DNA from: DASUPK01 sp963804595
Lineage (GTDB): Bacteria > Actinomycetota > Thermoleophilia > Solirubrobacterales > 70-9
DNA length: 64,000 bases
Reading direction: 5' to 3'
Assembly: GCA_963804595.1 (NCBI GenBank)
Contig: CAWDQZ010000003.1
Coordinates: forward strand, 1 to 64,000
The position numbers and the translations under genes were made by a program. Shown here piece by piece: positions 12,761-20,685 of the stretch. Within the stretch, counting starts at the first letter, position 1; the number at the start of each line of letters is the position of its first letter. The notes under the pieces are model-generated. The model had not been told where the DNA came from. It was given only the letters and a program-made list of their open reading frames with translations, and did no database searches.

Positions 12761-14149
12761 ACAGCCCCAAGGACGACGTAGGGGACGCCATCGCCAGGGA
12801 GGTCTACGGCAGCGGTGACCTACTGCAGGAGTTCCCGCGTCGACCTGATCGAGCGGATCGAGAAGGGAATCCCCGAGCGGGAGTTCGTCCCCGGCTGCGA
12901 GGAGTGGCTGATCCGGGGGAAGCGCTACATGCTCTTCGCCAGCGCCGGCGTCGGCAAGAGCATCGTCGTGCTGGTGGTCGCGGTGGAGGTGGTGGCCCAG
13001 GGTGGCAGGGTGGTGATCCTCGATGTCGAGAACGGCGCCGACGAGTACGCCCGGAGGCTCGCGGACGTGCTCGAGCACCGAGACGACGATGTCGCCGAAG
13101 CCTGCCAGGAGCGCCTCCGCTACTACGAGTTCCCGGCGCTGAAGCTCGACTGGACTCCCGAGGAGTGGGCCCGCTCGATCGACGGCGCCGACCTGGTCGT
13201 CTTCGATTCGAGTCGCCTGGTGCTCTCCAGCGTCGGGCTCTCCGAGGACCTAAACGACGACTACGCCGCGTTCGTCAACGCCCTGGTGGTGCCGCTGGCC
13301 CGCGCCGACAGCACCACCCTGATCCTCGACAACGTCGGCCACGGCGAGGGCGGACACCCCCGAGGCGCAAGCGCCAAAGGCGACCTGAACGAGGTCGTCT
13401 TCCAGCTGAGCGCCGTCGAGCCGTTCGACGGCGAGACCCGGGGGAAGGTCGTCTGGCATCGCAAGCGCCAGCGCTTCTCCGGCGTGCCGGCGGCGATGGA
13501 GCAGGTGATCGGCGGCGGCGCCTTCGAGCTCCCCAAGCCGGTGGTCCAAGGAGCAGGAGGGCGAGCCCAAGGAGTTCCGGCCCACCTACCTGATGGAGCA
13601 GGCCTCCCGGCTGGTCGAGAGCGAACCTGGAGCGCGGGCACTACATCGAGGAGCACATCAAGGGCAAGCGGGAGGCGACTTCGACGGCGATCCAGAGGCT
13701 GCTCGATGAGGGCTACATCCGCCACGAGGACGGGCCGCACCGATCAGCCATCTCTACTACTCGATCACGCCCTATCGGGAGGCCGAGGACGACCGAAAAC
13801 GGCGGTCGACGAGTGGTTCCCGGGTGGTTCCCCAAGTGGTTCCCAGGCGTCGGCGGTGCACCCCGATCCAGTGGTTCCCCCGAGTGGTTCCTCCCCTAGG
13901 GGGAGAACCACGGGAACCACTGAGCGAGCCCACTGGTTCCCCAGTGGTTCCCGTGAACCAGCAGGAACCACAGACCAACCACCCCCTTCCGACCCTTCCC
14001 TCTTCGGAGCCGGGGTTGAAGAAGAGAACGCGCCGGAGCAGCCGAGTGGTGACGGCTACCACAAGCTCACCGAGGAGGAGTACGCGGAGACCTGGCGGAA
14101 GCGCCAGGCCCGCGAAGCGGCCCGGATTCGGGAGGAGGGGATCGAATGA
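12757..14149 (+). pseudogene. RepA-like hexameric helicase/ATPase, multiply frameshifted
   Basis: The central part is a RecA-type ATPase of the RepA family that loads and unwinds at plasmid origins: Walker A FASAGVGKS, then GGRVVILDVENGADEYARRL, Walker B DLVVFDSS, and the family segment ILDNVGHGEGGHPRGASAKG. The frame changes near 12830 (joining MNSPKDDVGDAIAREVYG to VDLIERIEKGIPEREF), near 13550, 13620 and again before 13800. Iteron-like repeats occupy 13813-13971. The end, LTEEEYAETWRKRQAREAAR, is again in the first frame. Probably inactive unless these are assembly errors. Confidence 0.75.
13813..13971. repeat. Iteron-like GTGGTTCCC repeats
   Basis: GTGGTTCC(C/T) occurs directly at 13813, 13824, 13836, 13871, 13884 and 13944, with CTGGTTCCC at 13933. 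The inverse GGGAACCAC occurs at 13912, with shorter inverse copies at about 13904 and 13964. About ten copies in 159 bp inside a replication-protein gene resemble origin iterons, as in the lambda O gene. Alternatively they encode a repetitive linker. Confidence 0.65.
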
Positions 14150-14352
14150 AGCCTCGCTACGTCCCCTTCAAGTACTGGCCGGCCTCCTCCCAGGAAGCGA
14201 TTCGCGAGGCCTTGGCGGTCATCGCGGTCGAGCGAGCTCGGCGGATTCGAGAGCAGGTCCGTAGCCGTCGCTGCCATTGCCGGCTCGATCCAGAGTTCAT
14301 CACCGAGGACGGTCGTTGTGGGCGCTGCTACGGACGCCGGAGCGAGCGATGA
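14146..14352 (+). CDS. Small Cys-rich protein
   Basis: 68 residues, overlapping genes on both sides by four bases (ATGA). The C-terminal part CHCRLDPEFITEDGRCGRCY has two CxC/CxxC pairs that could form a zinc knuckle; the N-terminal part is helical and basic. Its position between the helicase and the excisionase gene suggests a replication or excision accessory role, which is inferred. Confidence 0.55.
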   Translation: MKPRYVPFKYWPASSQEAIREALAVIAVERARRIREQVRSRRCHCRLDPEFITEDGRCGRCYGRRSER

Positions 14353-14546
14353 AGAAGCGCGAGGCTCCGATTCCCCGCTTCGCCCTGACGATCCCGGAGT
14401 CCGCCGCCAGCCTCGGAGTTGGCGTCGATTTCTTTAACGAGAGCATCCGCCCCGAGTTGAAGGTGATCCGGCGGGGGAGCAAGAGGCTCATCCCGGTCGC
14501 CGAGCTCCAGCGCTGGTGCGAGGAGAACGCCACGCGGACGTTTTGA
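14349..14546 (+). CDS. Excisionase-like winged helix-turn-helix protein
   Basis: 65 residues with the pattern of MerR/excisionase-type domains: FALTIPESAASLGVGVDFFN (helix-turn-helix), then RPELKVIRRGSKRLIPVAEL (wing) and a final helix ending RWCEENATRTF. Such proteins bind near att sites and direct the integrase to excise. It overlaps the preceding gene by ATGA and lies about 350 bp before the integrase, as is common in actinobacterial integrative elements. Confidence 0.75.
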   Translation: MKKREAPIPRFALTIPESAASLGVGVDFFNESIRPELKVIRRGSKRLIPVAELQRWCEENATRTF

Positions 14547-14570
14547 AGAACCCGACGAAAGGACTCAACA

Positions 14571-14789
14571 ATGGAACAGCTACTACGAATCTACGACGAT
14601 CACTCAGATGTTCCCCAGCCATCTGGCCCAGTCAGGGTCGATGTCCCAGAGGGCGCTACCGACGAGCAGGTCATCGCGAAGATCCGGGAGTGCGCCAACC
14701 CCGAGCGACCGTTCCGGATCACTTTCAGCGATGGGGCTGTCGGTGGTCTGAGGATCAACCCCGGCTGGAAGCTCCTCTACATCGACTGA
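14571..14789 (+). CDS. Small hypothetical protein
   Basis: 72 residues, MEQLLRIYDDHSDVPQPSGP then VRVDVPEGATDEQVIAKIRE and a beta-rich end. It looks like a compact alpha-beta domain. It lies between the excisionase and integrase genes. A long frame that runs through it in another register belongs to the integrase region and is not its product. Confidence 0.5.
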   Translation: MEQLLRIYDDHSDVPQPSGPVRVDVPEGATDEQVIAKIRECANPERPFRITFSDGAVGGLRINPGWKLLYID

Positions 14790-14894
14790 TGAAACGGGCG
14801 GCAACCGTGCGAGGAGTAGTCACTCACCCCGGTTGGTCGCCGCCCACAGGTACGCTACTTGCAGTCACTCACCCCCGATCGCGAGGAGAAAATC

Positions 14895-16065
14895 GTGAGC
14901 GACTGGGAATCAGCAAGCGCCACTCGAAGGGCTGCACTGGCCGCGAGAACGGACGCTGCTCCTGCAACGCCGGCTGGGAGGCGTCGGTCTTCTCGCAGCG
15001 GGACGGGAAGAAGATCCGCAAGGTGTTCCCGACCAAGGCTGCCGCCAGCACCTGGCGGGCAGACGCAGGCTCCCAGATCGAGCAGGGGTCGCTCCGGGCG
15101 CCGACCAAGACGACGCTTCGGGAGGCCGCCGAGGCGTGGCTGCGTGGGGCGGAGTCGGGGGAGATCCGCAACGCTCCGGGCACCCCTACAAGCCCTCGAC
15201 CCTGCGCGGCTACCGGCAGGCGCTCGAGGAGCGGGTGCTGCCGGAGCTCGGCGCCGCGAAGCTCTCGGCGATCACCACCACCGACCTGCAGGTGCTGGTC
15301 GACCGCTGGCAGGCCGGAGCCAGACCCGGCCTCCACGATCCGCAACACGATCAAGCCGCTGCAGGCGATCTACCGGCGGGCCAAGTCCCGAGGCGGGCTG
15401 CCGGTGAACCCGACCCGCGACCTGGAGCTACCCGCCGCCGCGTCCCCGCGAGGTGGAGATCGTCTGCCCCGGAGACGGCGGCCAGGCTGCTCGCGAGCGG
15501 TTCCTGCCGAGGACCGGCTGGTGTGGGCCACCGCCCTCTATGCCGGTCTTCGCTACGGCGAGCTGCGGGCGCTCCGCTGGGGCGCTGTGGACACCGCTGG
15601 CGGGAAGATCGCGGTCCGCGAGTCCTGGGACCCGAAGGAGGGACCGATCGCGCCCAAGACCCGCACAAGCCGCCGCACGGTGCCGATGCCCGGACTGCTC
15701 CGCGACCTCTTCCTGGATCGAGCGGCTGACCGGCGAGCGTCGTCGACGACGAGCTGGTCTTCGGGCCGTTCCACGCGACCACGCTCTACCGGCGAGCCGA
15801 CGAGGCGTGGGAGGGGGCGGGAGTGTCGGAGCGGCTGCGGCTCCACCAGGCCCGCCACACCTACGCGAGCTTCATGATCGCCGCCGGCGTCAACGCGAAG
15901 GCGCTCTGCAGCTACATGGGCCACTCCTCGATCAAGGTGACCTTCGACCTCTACGGCCACCTGATGCCGGGGGCCGAGGCCGAGGCTGCGAGTCTGCTCG
16001 ACGCCTTCCTCGCCGTCGAGTCAGAGCAGGACGCAGAGCGGGCGCGAACAGCCGCGATCCGATAG
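14895..16065 (+). pseudogene. Tyrosine integrase, multiply frameshifted
   Basis: All parts of a site-specific integrase are present, but in alternating frames: N-terminal SKRHSKGCTGRENGRCSCNA and KKIRKVFPTKAAASTWRADA, core-binding STLRGYRQALEERVLPELGA, catalytic Arg in LYAGLRYGELRALRW, HxxR in RLHQARHTYAS, and GH/Tyr in YMGHSSIKVTFDLYGHLMP. Frame changes fall near 14905, 15180, 15325, 15450, 15490, 15510 and 15735. It lies 0.8 kb from attR, as expected for the element's own integrase. Decay or base-calling errors would both explain this. Confidence 0.85.
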
Positions 16066-16086
16066 CCGCTTTGCATGGAAAGCGGC
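16065..16086. repeat. Palindrome, GCTTTGCATGGAAAGC type
   Basis: A 22-bp inverted repeat with arms GCCGCTTT/AAAGCGGC that begins at the last base of the integrase stop codon. Same family as 268-287. Confidence 0.75.
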
Positions 16087-16151
16087 GGTCTCACGTCACG
16101 CTGCTCATCAGACGCCCCCGGTCACGGGCAGGGTCCGCGCCGGGCAGCTGA

Positions 16152-16718
16152 CTATCGAGGGCTGACGTTCCTCACGGGCTTCACGGGCCTCGGTCCCTGC
16201 CCTGATCCCTCGCTGCCGCCGCCCACTCGGACCAACAGGCAGGATTCGAAGCCAAACCCTTCGACTAGCTGATCTGCGCCGAGGGCGCGTAGGGCGAGCC
16301 TCTTGGCCGTGCGCCCACTCACCACGCCATCGTGCGCTCGAACATGTCCTGTCTTTATCCCCCGAGCAAACGGTTTGAGGGCTCTCGCGAAGTTCCTTCT
16401 TGCGAGCAGCCACTGGGAGAGAACTGCGGCATCGGCACTCGGCTGCGGGACGGCGGCGATCCTAACGTCGCCCCTGTCGAAGATTCTCTTCCAGCGTCCT
16501 ACCCTTGCGACGGCGCTTCGAGTTCGACCTGCCTCGATGTCATCTGTGAGCCCATGACCTGCCTTCGTTGCAGCTTTGTACTGGGCGCTGCAGATTGGTT
16601 CCACTTGTGCAATGTATTCCGCACGGGTCGGCTCACCCCAAGCCAGCGCTGGCAGGGCGACCAGCAGAAGGAGCGCTGTCGGCGTAGCGAGGACTAGACG
16701 TTTGCGAGGGCGAGGCAC
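16152..16718 (-). CDS. Secreted helical protein
   Basis: 188 residues from a GTG (VPRPRKRLVLATPTALLLLV; signal peptide ending ALA near residue 26). The mature part is helical with two cysteines (EPICSAQ, FESCLL), probably disulfide-linked. TAGTAT lies 7 nt before the GTG on the minus strand, so the mRNA is probably leaderless. It lies between the integrase and attR and is cargo of the element. Function unknown. Confidence 0.65.
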   Translation of the reverse strand: MPRPRKRLVLATPTALLLLVALPALAWGEPTRAEYIAQVEPICSAQYKAATKAGHGLTDDIEAGRTRSAVARVGRWKRIFDRGDVRIAAVPQPSADAAVLSQWLLARRNFARALKPFARGIKTGHVRAHDGVVSGRTAKRLALRALGADQLVEGFGFESCLLVRVGGGSEGSGQGPRPVKPVRNVSPR

Positions 16719-16763
16719 AACGCTGATACTAAATGTCGATGTTCCACGGGGAGCAACATCACC

Positions 16764-16779
16764 GCTTTGGACGAAAAGC
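16764..16779. repeat. Palindrome, GCTTTGGACGAAAAGC type
   Basis: Reverse-orientation copy of the GCTTTTCGTCCAAAGC repeat, 15 bp before the right arm sites of the element. Confidence 0.6.
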
Positions 16780-16793
16780 AGCTATCGACACGC

Positions 16794-16819
16794 TGACTGG
16801 CGCACGAACTGGCGCACGG
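16794..16819. promoter_or_regulatory. Candidate arm site, right end of element
   Basis: TGACTGGCGCAC, then GAAC, then TGGCGCACGG. This matches the site at 6131-6155 inside the left end in the same orientation, with spacing changed by one base. The presence of the same pair of TGGCGCAC boxes just inside both att sites supports an integrase or excisionase binding role. Confidence 0.6.
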
Positions 16820-16853
16820 CTGGTAAAGGCCCCGCAAACGGCGAAATCAGATT

Positions 16854-16898
16854 GGCCTGCAAAGCCGTTTACACCGGTTCGATTCCGGTAGGCGCCTC
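16854..16898 (+). repeat. attR (partial tRNA-Cys copy)
   Basis: 45 bp identical to 5982-6026. It lacks the 5' half of the tRNA and so cannot make one. It marks the right boundary of the element. Confidence 0.92.
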
Positions 16899-16906
16899 CT
16901 CACGAA

Positions 16907-16929
16907 GCCCCCGCTAACACGGGGGTTTT
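16907..16929 (+). terminator. Terminator, probably originally of tRNA-Cys
   Basis: CCCCCG-loop-CGGGGG followed by TTTTG, 9 bp after attR. Before integration this would have stood just behind the tRNA gene, as its intrinsic terminator. Confidence 0.75.
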
Positions 16930-16989
16930 GTGCTCTCGTGCCCCTCAGACAACGACGGTACATATGCCCCGCGTCATCGCCGGCGGCCC

Positions 16990-17196
16990 CTAGTCGCCTT
17001 TGATGACCTGATTCACACGCTGGTGGCTGAGGCCGGCGATCTTCGCGATCTCTCGCATCGTCAGCCCTTCCTGGTGGGCCCGGCGGATCGCCTTGTCCCG
17101 CCCCTCGGTGTTCTTCAGCGATCGGCTCTCGAGCTTGGTCCGCTCCCGCTCATAGCGACGCACAGCTGTGAGCAAAGTCTCAGTAGGGGACGCCAT
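16990..17196 (-). CDS. Small HTH DNA-binding protein
   Basis: 68 residues. The C-terminal part EGLTMREIAKIAGLSHQRVN followed by QVIKGD is a clear helix-turn-helix of the sigma-70 region 4/Helix_turn_helix_38 type; the first half is a charged helix. It is divergent from the secreted protein at 17217 and shares a short intergenic region with it, so it may regulate that gene or itself. Confidence 0.7.
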   Translation of the reverse strand: MASPTETLLTAVRRYERERTKLESRSLKNTEGRDKAIRRAHQEGLTMREIAKIAGLSHQRVNQVIKGD

Positions 17197-17216
17197 ACCT
17201 CGGCTACTTTATCGGT

Positions 17217-17621
17217 GTGTCTAGGTGGACTAGACTGACCGTGGGGATGGTGTTGGCGGTGCTGGTGCTGGCCGCGCAGGCATCGGCGAGTGAGATCATC
17301 GGCAACAGAGCGGCGGCGCACAAACCTACTTACATACTCGCGCCCGGAGCGGTAAGCACACAGGAGAACGCTTTCCTCGATCGGCTCGTGGATCATCTGC
17401 ACGAAAGCATCCCCGGGCTTTCACATCTGGACTACTTGAGCTTCGCGGGCGTCTGTGCCAAAAAGCGGGGCCAGCCCTACCGATGCCCGATGGGCATCGA
17501 CGTTACGACCTACCTGGACTCGCAGTTCTCGCATACCGTCTGCGAGCTCGGCGTGAGCGCCACCAGGCGATCTGCGTGGCTCTCGAGTACGACTTGCCCC
17601 AGTGACTGGCTGAATACCTAG
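17217..17621 (+). CDS. Secreted Cys-rich protein
   Basis: 134 residues from a GTG; signal peptide VSRWTRLTVGMVLAVLVLAA then QASA (cleavage near 24). Four cysteines in the mature part (FAGVCAKK, YRCPMG, HTVCELG, STTCPSD). TACTTT at 17205-17210 stands 6 nt before the GTG, so a leaderless mRNA is likely. Family not recognised. Confidence 0.65.
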   Translation: MSRWTRLTVGMVLAVLVLAAQASASEIIGNRAAAHKPTYILAPGAVSTQENAFLDRLVDHLHESIPGLSHLDYLSFAGVCAKKRGQPYRCPMGIDVTTYLDSQFSHTVCELGVSATRRSAWLSSTTCPSDWLNT

Positions 17622-17650
17622 CTCGGCTCCGGCAGCGTGATGCACTGGGG

Positions 17651-17680
17651 GAGTCCTGCTTTGCATGCAAAGCAGGACTC
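17651..17680. repeat. Perfect 30-bp palindrome
   Basis: GAGTCCTGCTTTGCA followed directly by its exact reverse complement. It has the same core as the GCTTTGCATGGAAAGC repeats but with no mismatch. It lies in the 300-bp gap between two convergently non-overlapping plus-strand genes, 30 bp after the stop of the secreted protein gene. The remainder of the gap to 17922 holds no clear gene. Confidence 0.85.
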
Positions 17681-17922
17681 TGAGTCCGGTTTCGGTCGGG
17701 CTCTACCAGGTTCAGCGGGACAACGAAGTCGTCGCCTGGATCTGGCACAACGACCTGCGGCCTATCTGATCCGCCGTGACCTCCGGGAAGAGGAATCCCT
17801 GACCGCGCCATCTTCGTACTCCACTGGTAGCAGGCCAAAGAGTCACCCGTAGGCCGACGACAAGAACGCGTTGGCCGTGCACCCTCCGCACGAACTGCAG
17901 CCACCCGAAAAGGAGTACGCCA

Positions 17923-19032
17923 ATGGATGAGACCATCCACCAGCCGCAGGACTTGATCAGCCGTCGTTCGATGATGTTCAAAGGAGCCGCGCTAGGGGTC
18001 GGAGCCACCGCGGTGGGCCGGCTGTTGGTCGATCCGCCGGACGTCTTTGCGAAGGGCCACACCAAGGCCAAAGGCGGCCGCCTTACGAAGGGAGATGCCG
18101 ACATTCTCCGCTTCCTCTGTGCCGCCGAGATCATCGAGTCCGATCTCTGGCAGCAGTACAACGAGCTCGCCGGCATCCAGGACGGCGAGGTGCCCGGCGG
18201 CAGCGGGAACGAGGCCTATACCGAGGCCGTCGAGGTGCTGGACGAGGACATGAATGTATACATCCACGACAACACCGACGACGAGTTCAGCCACGTCGCC
18301 TTCATCAACGCATACCTGATGGCGCACGGCGCGAAGCCGGTCAACCTCGACAACTTCCGGACGCTGCCGAGCAGTCAGGCGAACGGCGCTCAGAAGACCG
18401 TCGGCCGGCTGACCAACCTGATGCAGCTGAGCGTCGACACCAGCTTCTGGACGCGCTATCGAAGCGACACCCAGAATCCCGACCTCGGCGACACCCTGCC
18501 GCAGGCCGTCCCGACCCTGGCCGTCGGCCAGCATCCGGCGATTCCACGGAACAACGCTGACACCACCGATCCCAACCACCTGCAGGCGATCGCCAATACG
18601 GCCGGTTTCCACTTCGCCTTCATCGAGCAGGGCGGTACGAGCCTCTATGCCTCGCTGGCGCAGCGGGTCACCAGTAAGGAGGTGCTTCGGATCCTGCTCA
18701 GCATCGGCGGCAGCGAGATCATGCACTTCCAGACCTGGCAAGACAAAGCCGGCAACGCGCCTGCCCTGACCGACGGCGGGTTGGTGTTCCCCGACCTCAA
18801 CGCCGACGGCGAACTGACCCAGACCAACCTGATCATGCCCGAGCCCACGCCGTTCCTGAAGCGGAGGTTCCCGCACGTCTCGATCATTCGCCCGACCGAG
18901 ACCGAGGGGGCGGCGATGGGCGCGGCCAACGCGCTCACACAGGACGGGCTGTTCATCGGGCAGCCGAAGGAGTTCTTCAACGTCGTTACGAAGCTGGCAA
19001 AGGCCGCGGACGCCGCCCGGCCCAAGCATTAG
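17923..19032 (+). CDS. Ferritin-like protein with Tat signal
   Basis: 369 residues. The N terminus has a twin-arginine signal (LISRRSMMFKGAALGVGATA), so the folded protein is exported by Tat. The mature part is a ferritin-like four-helix domain: FLCAAEIIESDLWQQYNELA, DDEFSHVAFINAYL (ExxH metal ligands), FAFIEQGGTSLYASLAQ and GGSEIMHFQTW (second ExxH). Metal or redox chemistry outside the membrane is inferred. AAAAGGAG precedes the ATG. tatA and tatC follow directly. Confidence 0.85.
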   Translation: MDETIHQPQDLISRRSMMFKGAALGVGATAVGRLLVDPPDVFAKGHTKAKGGRLTKGDADILRFLCAAEIIESDLWQQYNELAGIQDGEVPGGSGNEAYTEAVEVLDEDMNVYIHDNTDDEFSHVAFINAYLMAHGAKPVNLDNFRTLPSSQANGAQKTVGRLTNLMQLSVDTSFWTRYRSDTQNPDLGDTLPQAVPTLAVGQHPAIPRNNADTTDPNHLQAIANTAGFHFAFIEQGGTSLYASLAQRVTSKEVLRILLSIGGSEIMHFQTWQDKAGNAPALTDGGLVFPDLNADGELTQTNLIMPEPTPFLKRRFPHVSIIRPTETEGAAMGAANALTQDGLFIGQPKEFFNVVTKLAKAADAARPKH

Positions 19033-19051
19033 CGACGACAAAACCAGACGC

Positions 19052-19077
19052 GGTGAGCTGCCTCCGGGCAGCTCACC
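19052..19077 (+). terminator. Hairpin between ferritin-like gene and tatA
   Basis: A perfect 11-bp stem (GGTGAGCTGCC/GGCAGCTCACC) with a TCCG tetraloop and no T-tract. It could stabilise the upstream mRNA or reduce read-through into tatA, giving more substrate than translocase. Confidence 0.65.
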
Positions 19078-19110
19078 GGTGTCGACAACAAGCGAAAGGA
19101 ACGTTCCGTG

Positions 19111-19332
19111 ATGCCAAACGTCGGACCACTAGAGATCGCCGTAGTCCTCCTTATCGTCCTGGTCGTCTTCGGGCCGAAGCGCCTGCCCGAGCTCGGCAAG
19201 TCGATGGGGAAGGGGATCCGCGAGTTCAAGGGATCCCTCTCCATGGACGACAAGGACGAGATTGCAGCTGAAAGCTCGACCAAGCCGCCCGAGGTTGTCG
19301 AAGGCGAGGTCGTCACCGAGCACAAGGCCTAG
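19111..19332 (+). CDS. tatA: Sec-independent protein translocase TatA
   Basis: 73 residues: short periplasmic start, one transmembrane helix (LEIAVVLLIVLVVFG), the hinge FGPKRLPELGKSMGKGIREF that is diagnostic for TatA, and an acidic tail. TatA oligomerises to form the Tat conduit. A GTG directly before the ATG gives one extra residue. It is followed by tatC 3 nt after its stop and preceded by a Tat substrate gene. Confidence 0.93.
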   Translation: MPNVGPLEIAVVLLIVLVVFGPKRLPELGKSMGKGIREFKGSLSMDDKDEIAAESSTKPPEVVEGEVVTEHKA

Positions 19333-19335
19333 TCA

Positions 19336-20106
19336 ATGGCCCGGGTTCGGCCCGTCAGCTTCGAGGACCGGATCCCGCTCGTCGAGCACCTGGACGAGCT
19401 TCGCACGCGGATCCTCGTCTCGATCTCGGCGTTTGCGGTCGCCTTCACGCTCTGCTTCTGGCAGAACGGCAGGCTGCTGGATATCGCCAACGCACCGCTG
19501 CCCGGCAACCGGACCCCGATCACGTTCGGGGTCGCCGAGCCATTCACCACCACCGTGACGATCACTGTGTACGCGGCGATCGTGCTTTCGCTGCCGGTGA
19601 TCCTCTACGAGGCTTACGCCTACGTGCTACCGGCGCTCACCGACCGCGAGCGCCGGGTGATCGCCCCCTTCTTGGTCATGGTGCCGGTGCTGTTCTGCGC
19701 CGGGGCGGTCTTCGGCTACTTCGTCGTCTTGCCGGCCGCCACCAAGTTCCTTCTCAACTTCAACGCGAGCCAGTTCAACATCCAGATCCGGGCGAAGGAC
19801 TACTACAGCTTCTTCACCATGACGGTCGGGGTGATGGGGCTGATCTTCCAGCTCCCGATCGGGATCCTGGCCGTCACGCGGCTTGGGATCGTCACTCCCA
19901 AACAGCTCGCCCAGAACCGCCGCTACGCCTATCTGGTGATCGCCATCGTCGCGATGCTCCTCCCGGGCACCGACCCGATCAGCATGCTTCTGGAGATGGT
20001 CCCCCTGCTCCTGCTCTTCGAGGCCAGCCTGGTGCTGGCGCGGGTGTTTGGGACCCCGGCTCGAGCGGATTCCGAGACGGAGCTCGCGACCGCGGACTCC
20101 ACGTAG
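19336..20106 (+). CDS. tatC: Sec-independent protein translocase TatC
   Basis: 256 residues with six predicted transmembrane helices. TatC binds the twin-arginine signal. Family features: N-terminal PLVEHLDELRTRILVSISAF, the conserved first-periplasmic-loop region around GVAEPFTTTV, the segment LTDRERRVIAPFLVMVPVLF and the final RRYAYLVIAIVAMLLPGTDPI. Length is typical. With the ferritin-like gene and tatA it forms an apparent substrate-translocase operon. Confidence 0.95.
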   Translation: MARVRPVSFEDRIPLVEHLDELRTRILVSISAFAVAFTLCFWQNGRLLDIANAPLPGNRTPITFGVAEPFTTTVTITVYAAIVLSLPVILYEAYAYVLPALTDRERRVIAPFLVMVPVLFCAGAVFGYFVVLPAATKFLLNFNASQFNIQIRAKDYYSFFTMTVGVMGLIFQLPIGILAVTRLGIVTPKQLAQNRRYAYLVIAIVAMLLPGTDPISMLLEMVPLLLLFEASLVLARVFGTPARADSETELATADST

Positions 20107-20139
20107 CGCACGACGCCCCGGGGCGTACAGAAAAGAGTC

Positions 20140-20300
20140 GCCTCTTGGCCGACGACAGACCGGCGTGCCAACGAGCAGCTGCGCGACAGCTGCTACCTGC
20201 GCCAGCGGGGGACGATCGGGGTGCAGGGCAAGGGGCCGTTGACCACGTACCTCCTCGACTCCGACGCTGAAGACTCACATCGCCCTTGTCTCCGGTCGAG
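20140..20300 (+). pseudogene. Possible adenylate cyclase C-terminal remnant
   Basis: A frame reading ANEQLRDSCYLRQRGTIGVQ then GKGPLTTYLLDSD resembles the end of class III cyclase catalytic domains (strand-GKG-strand). Nothing upstream continues it: tatC ends at 20106 and a 14-bp palindrome (20113-20126) intervenes. The match is short, so this is tentative. Confidence 0.35.
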
Positions 20301-20457
20301 CCATTCCACAAGCGACCTACTCCACGCGCACACTCCCAGCCCTGCCGTCGGCGCTGCGGTCGCGCTCGACACCGCGCACCCCAGACTCCGGCCAATCTCG
20401 GATAGTACGACAGTCGTAGTACTTATGAACGACCCTTCCAACGAAAGGAAAGAGCCC

Positions 20458-20571
20458 ATGACGATCAACCGAAAAGCCTGGATCGCAATCGGAGTTCTCG
20501 CATTGGTCGCGGCGATCGCCGTGATAGCTCTCGTCGCCTCCGGAGGTGGGAGCGCGGGCGGCGCCTACTAA
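20458..20571 (+). CDS. Single-pass small membrane protein
   Basis: 37 residues: MTINRKAWIAIGVLALVAAI then AVIALVASGGGSAGGAY, one transmembrane helix with a Gly/Ser tail. GAAAGGAAAG precedes the ATG; an in-frame ATG at 20425 would add 11 residues. Too short to assign a family, but the ribosome binding site and clean topology support it. Confidence 0.5.
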   Translation: MTINRKAWIAIGVLALVAAIAVIALVASGGGSAGGAY

Positions 20572-20685
20572 CCCGCGCGGCTCGGCCAACTTCCCCTCAC
20601 CCGGACCCGGGCTAGTCGCGTCTCCGCGCGTGCGGAAAGCTCAGGCGCGACCCTCGGGTTCGGGTTTCTTAGCTGCGGTCAGACC

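Larger units (their letters stand above)
5982..16898. mobile_element. Integrated element at tRNA-Cys
   Basis: A 45-bp perfect direct repeat (5982-6026, 16854-16898) brackets 10.9 kb. Inside are, in order, an RHH protein, an uncharacterised Cys/His protein, HEAGH protease, HK97 prohead protease, nuclease-like protein, PsiE-like protein, SnoaL, a RepA-like ATPase, an excisionase and a tyrosine integrase near the right end. This is the layout of an integrative element or phage satellite. No capsid, terminase, relaxase or FtsK-like transfer gene was seen. Integrase and ATPase are frameshifted, so it is probably defective. Confidence 0.88.

Noticed and set aside
13813..13971. CRISPR-like array from the GTGGTTCCC repeats
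   Set aside because: Repeats are 9 bp, occur in both orientations and lie at irregular distances; there are no spacers of constant length and no cas genes.
16930..17238. A plus-strand frame opposite the small HTH gene
   Set aside because: The minus strand encodes a clear helix-turn-helix protein; the plus frame has no motif.
17685..17770. A short frame reading VGLYQVQRDNEVVAWIWHND before the ferritin-like gene
   Set aside because: It looks protein-like but has no start, no continuation and no recognised relative in the window; too short to call.
17992..19041. A 349-codon minus-strand frame opposite the ferritin-like gene
   Set aside because: Antisense of a gene with clear Tat signal and metal-binding helices.
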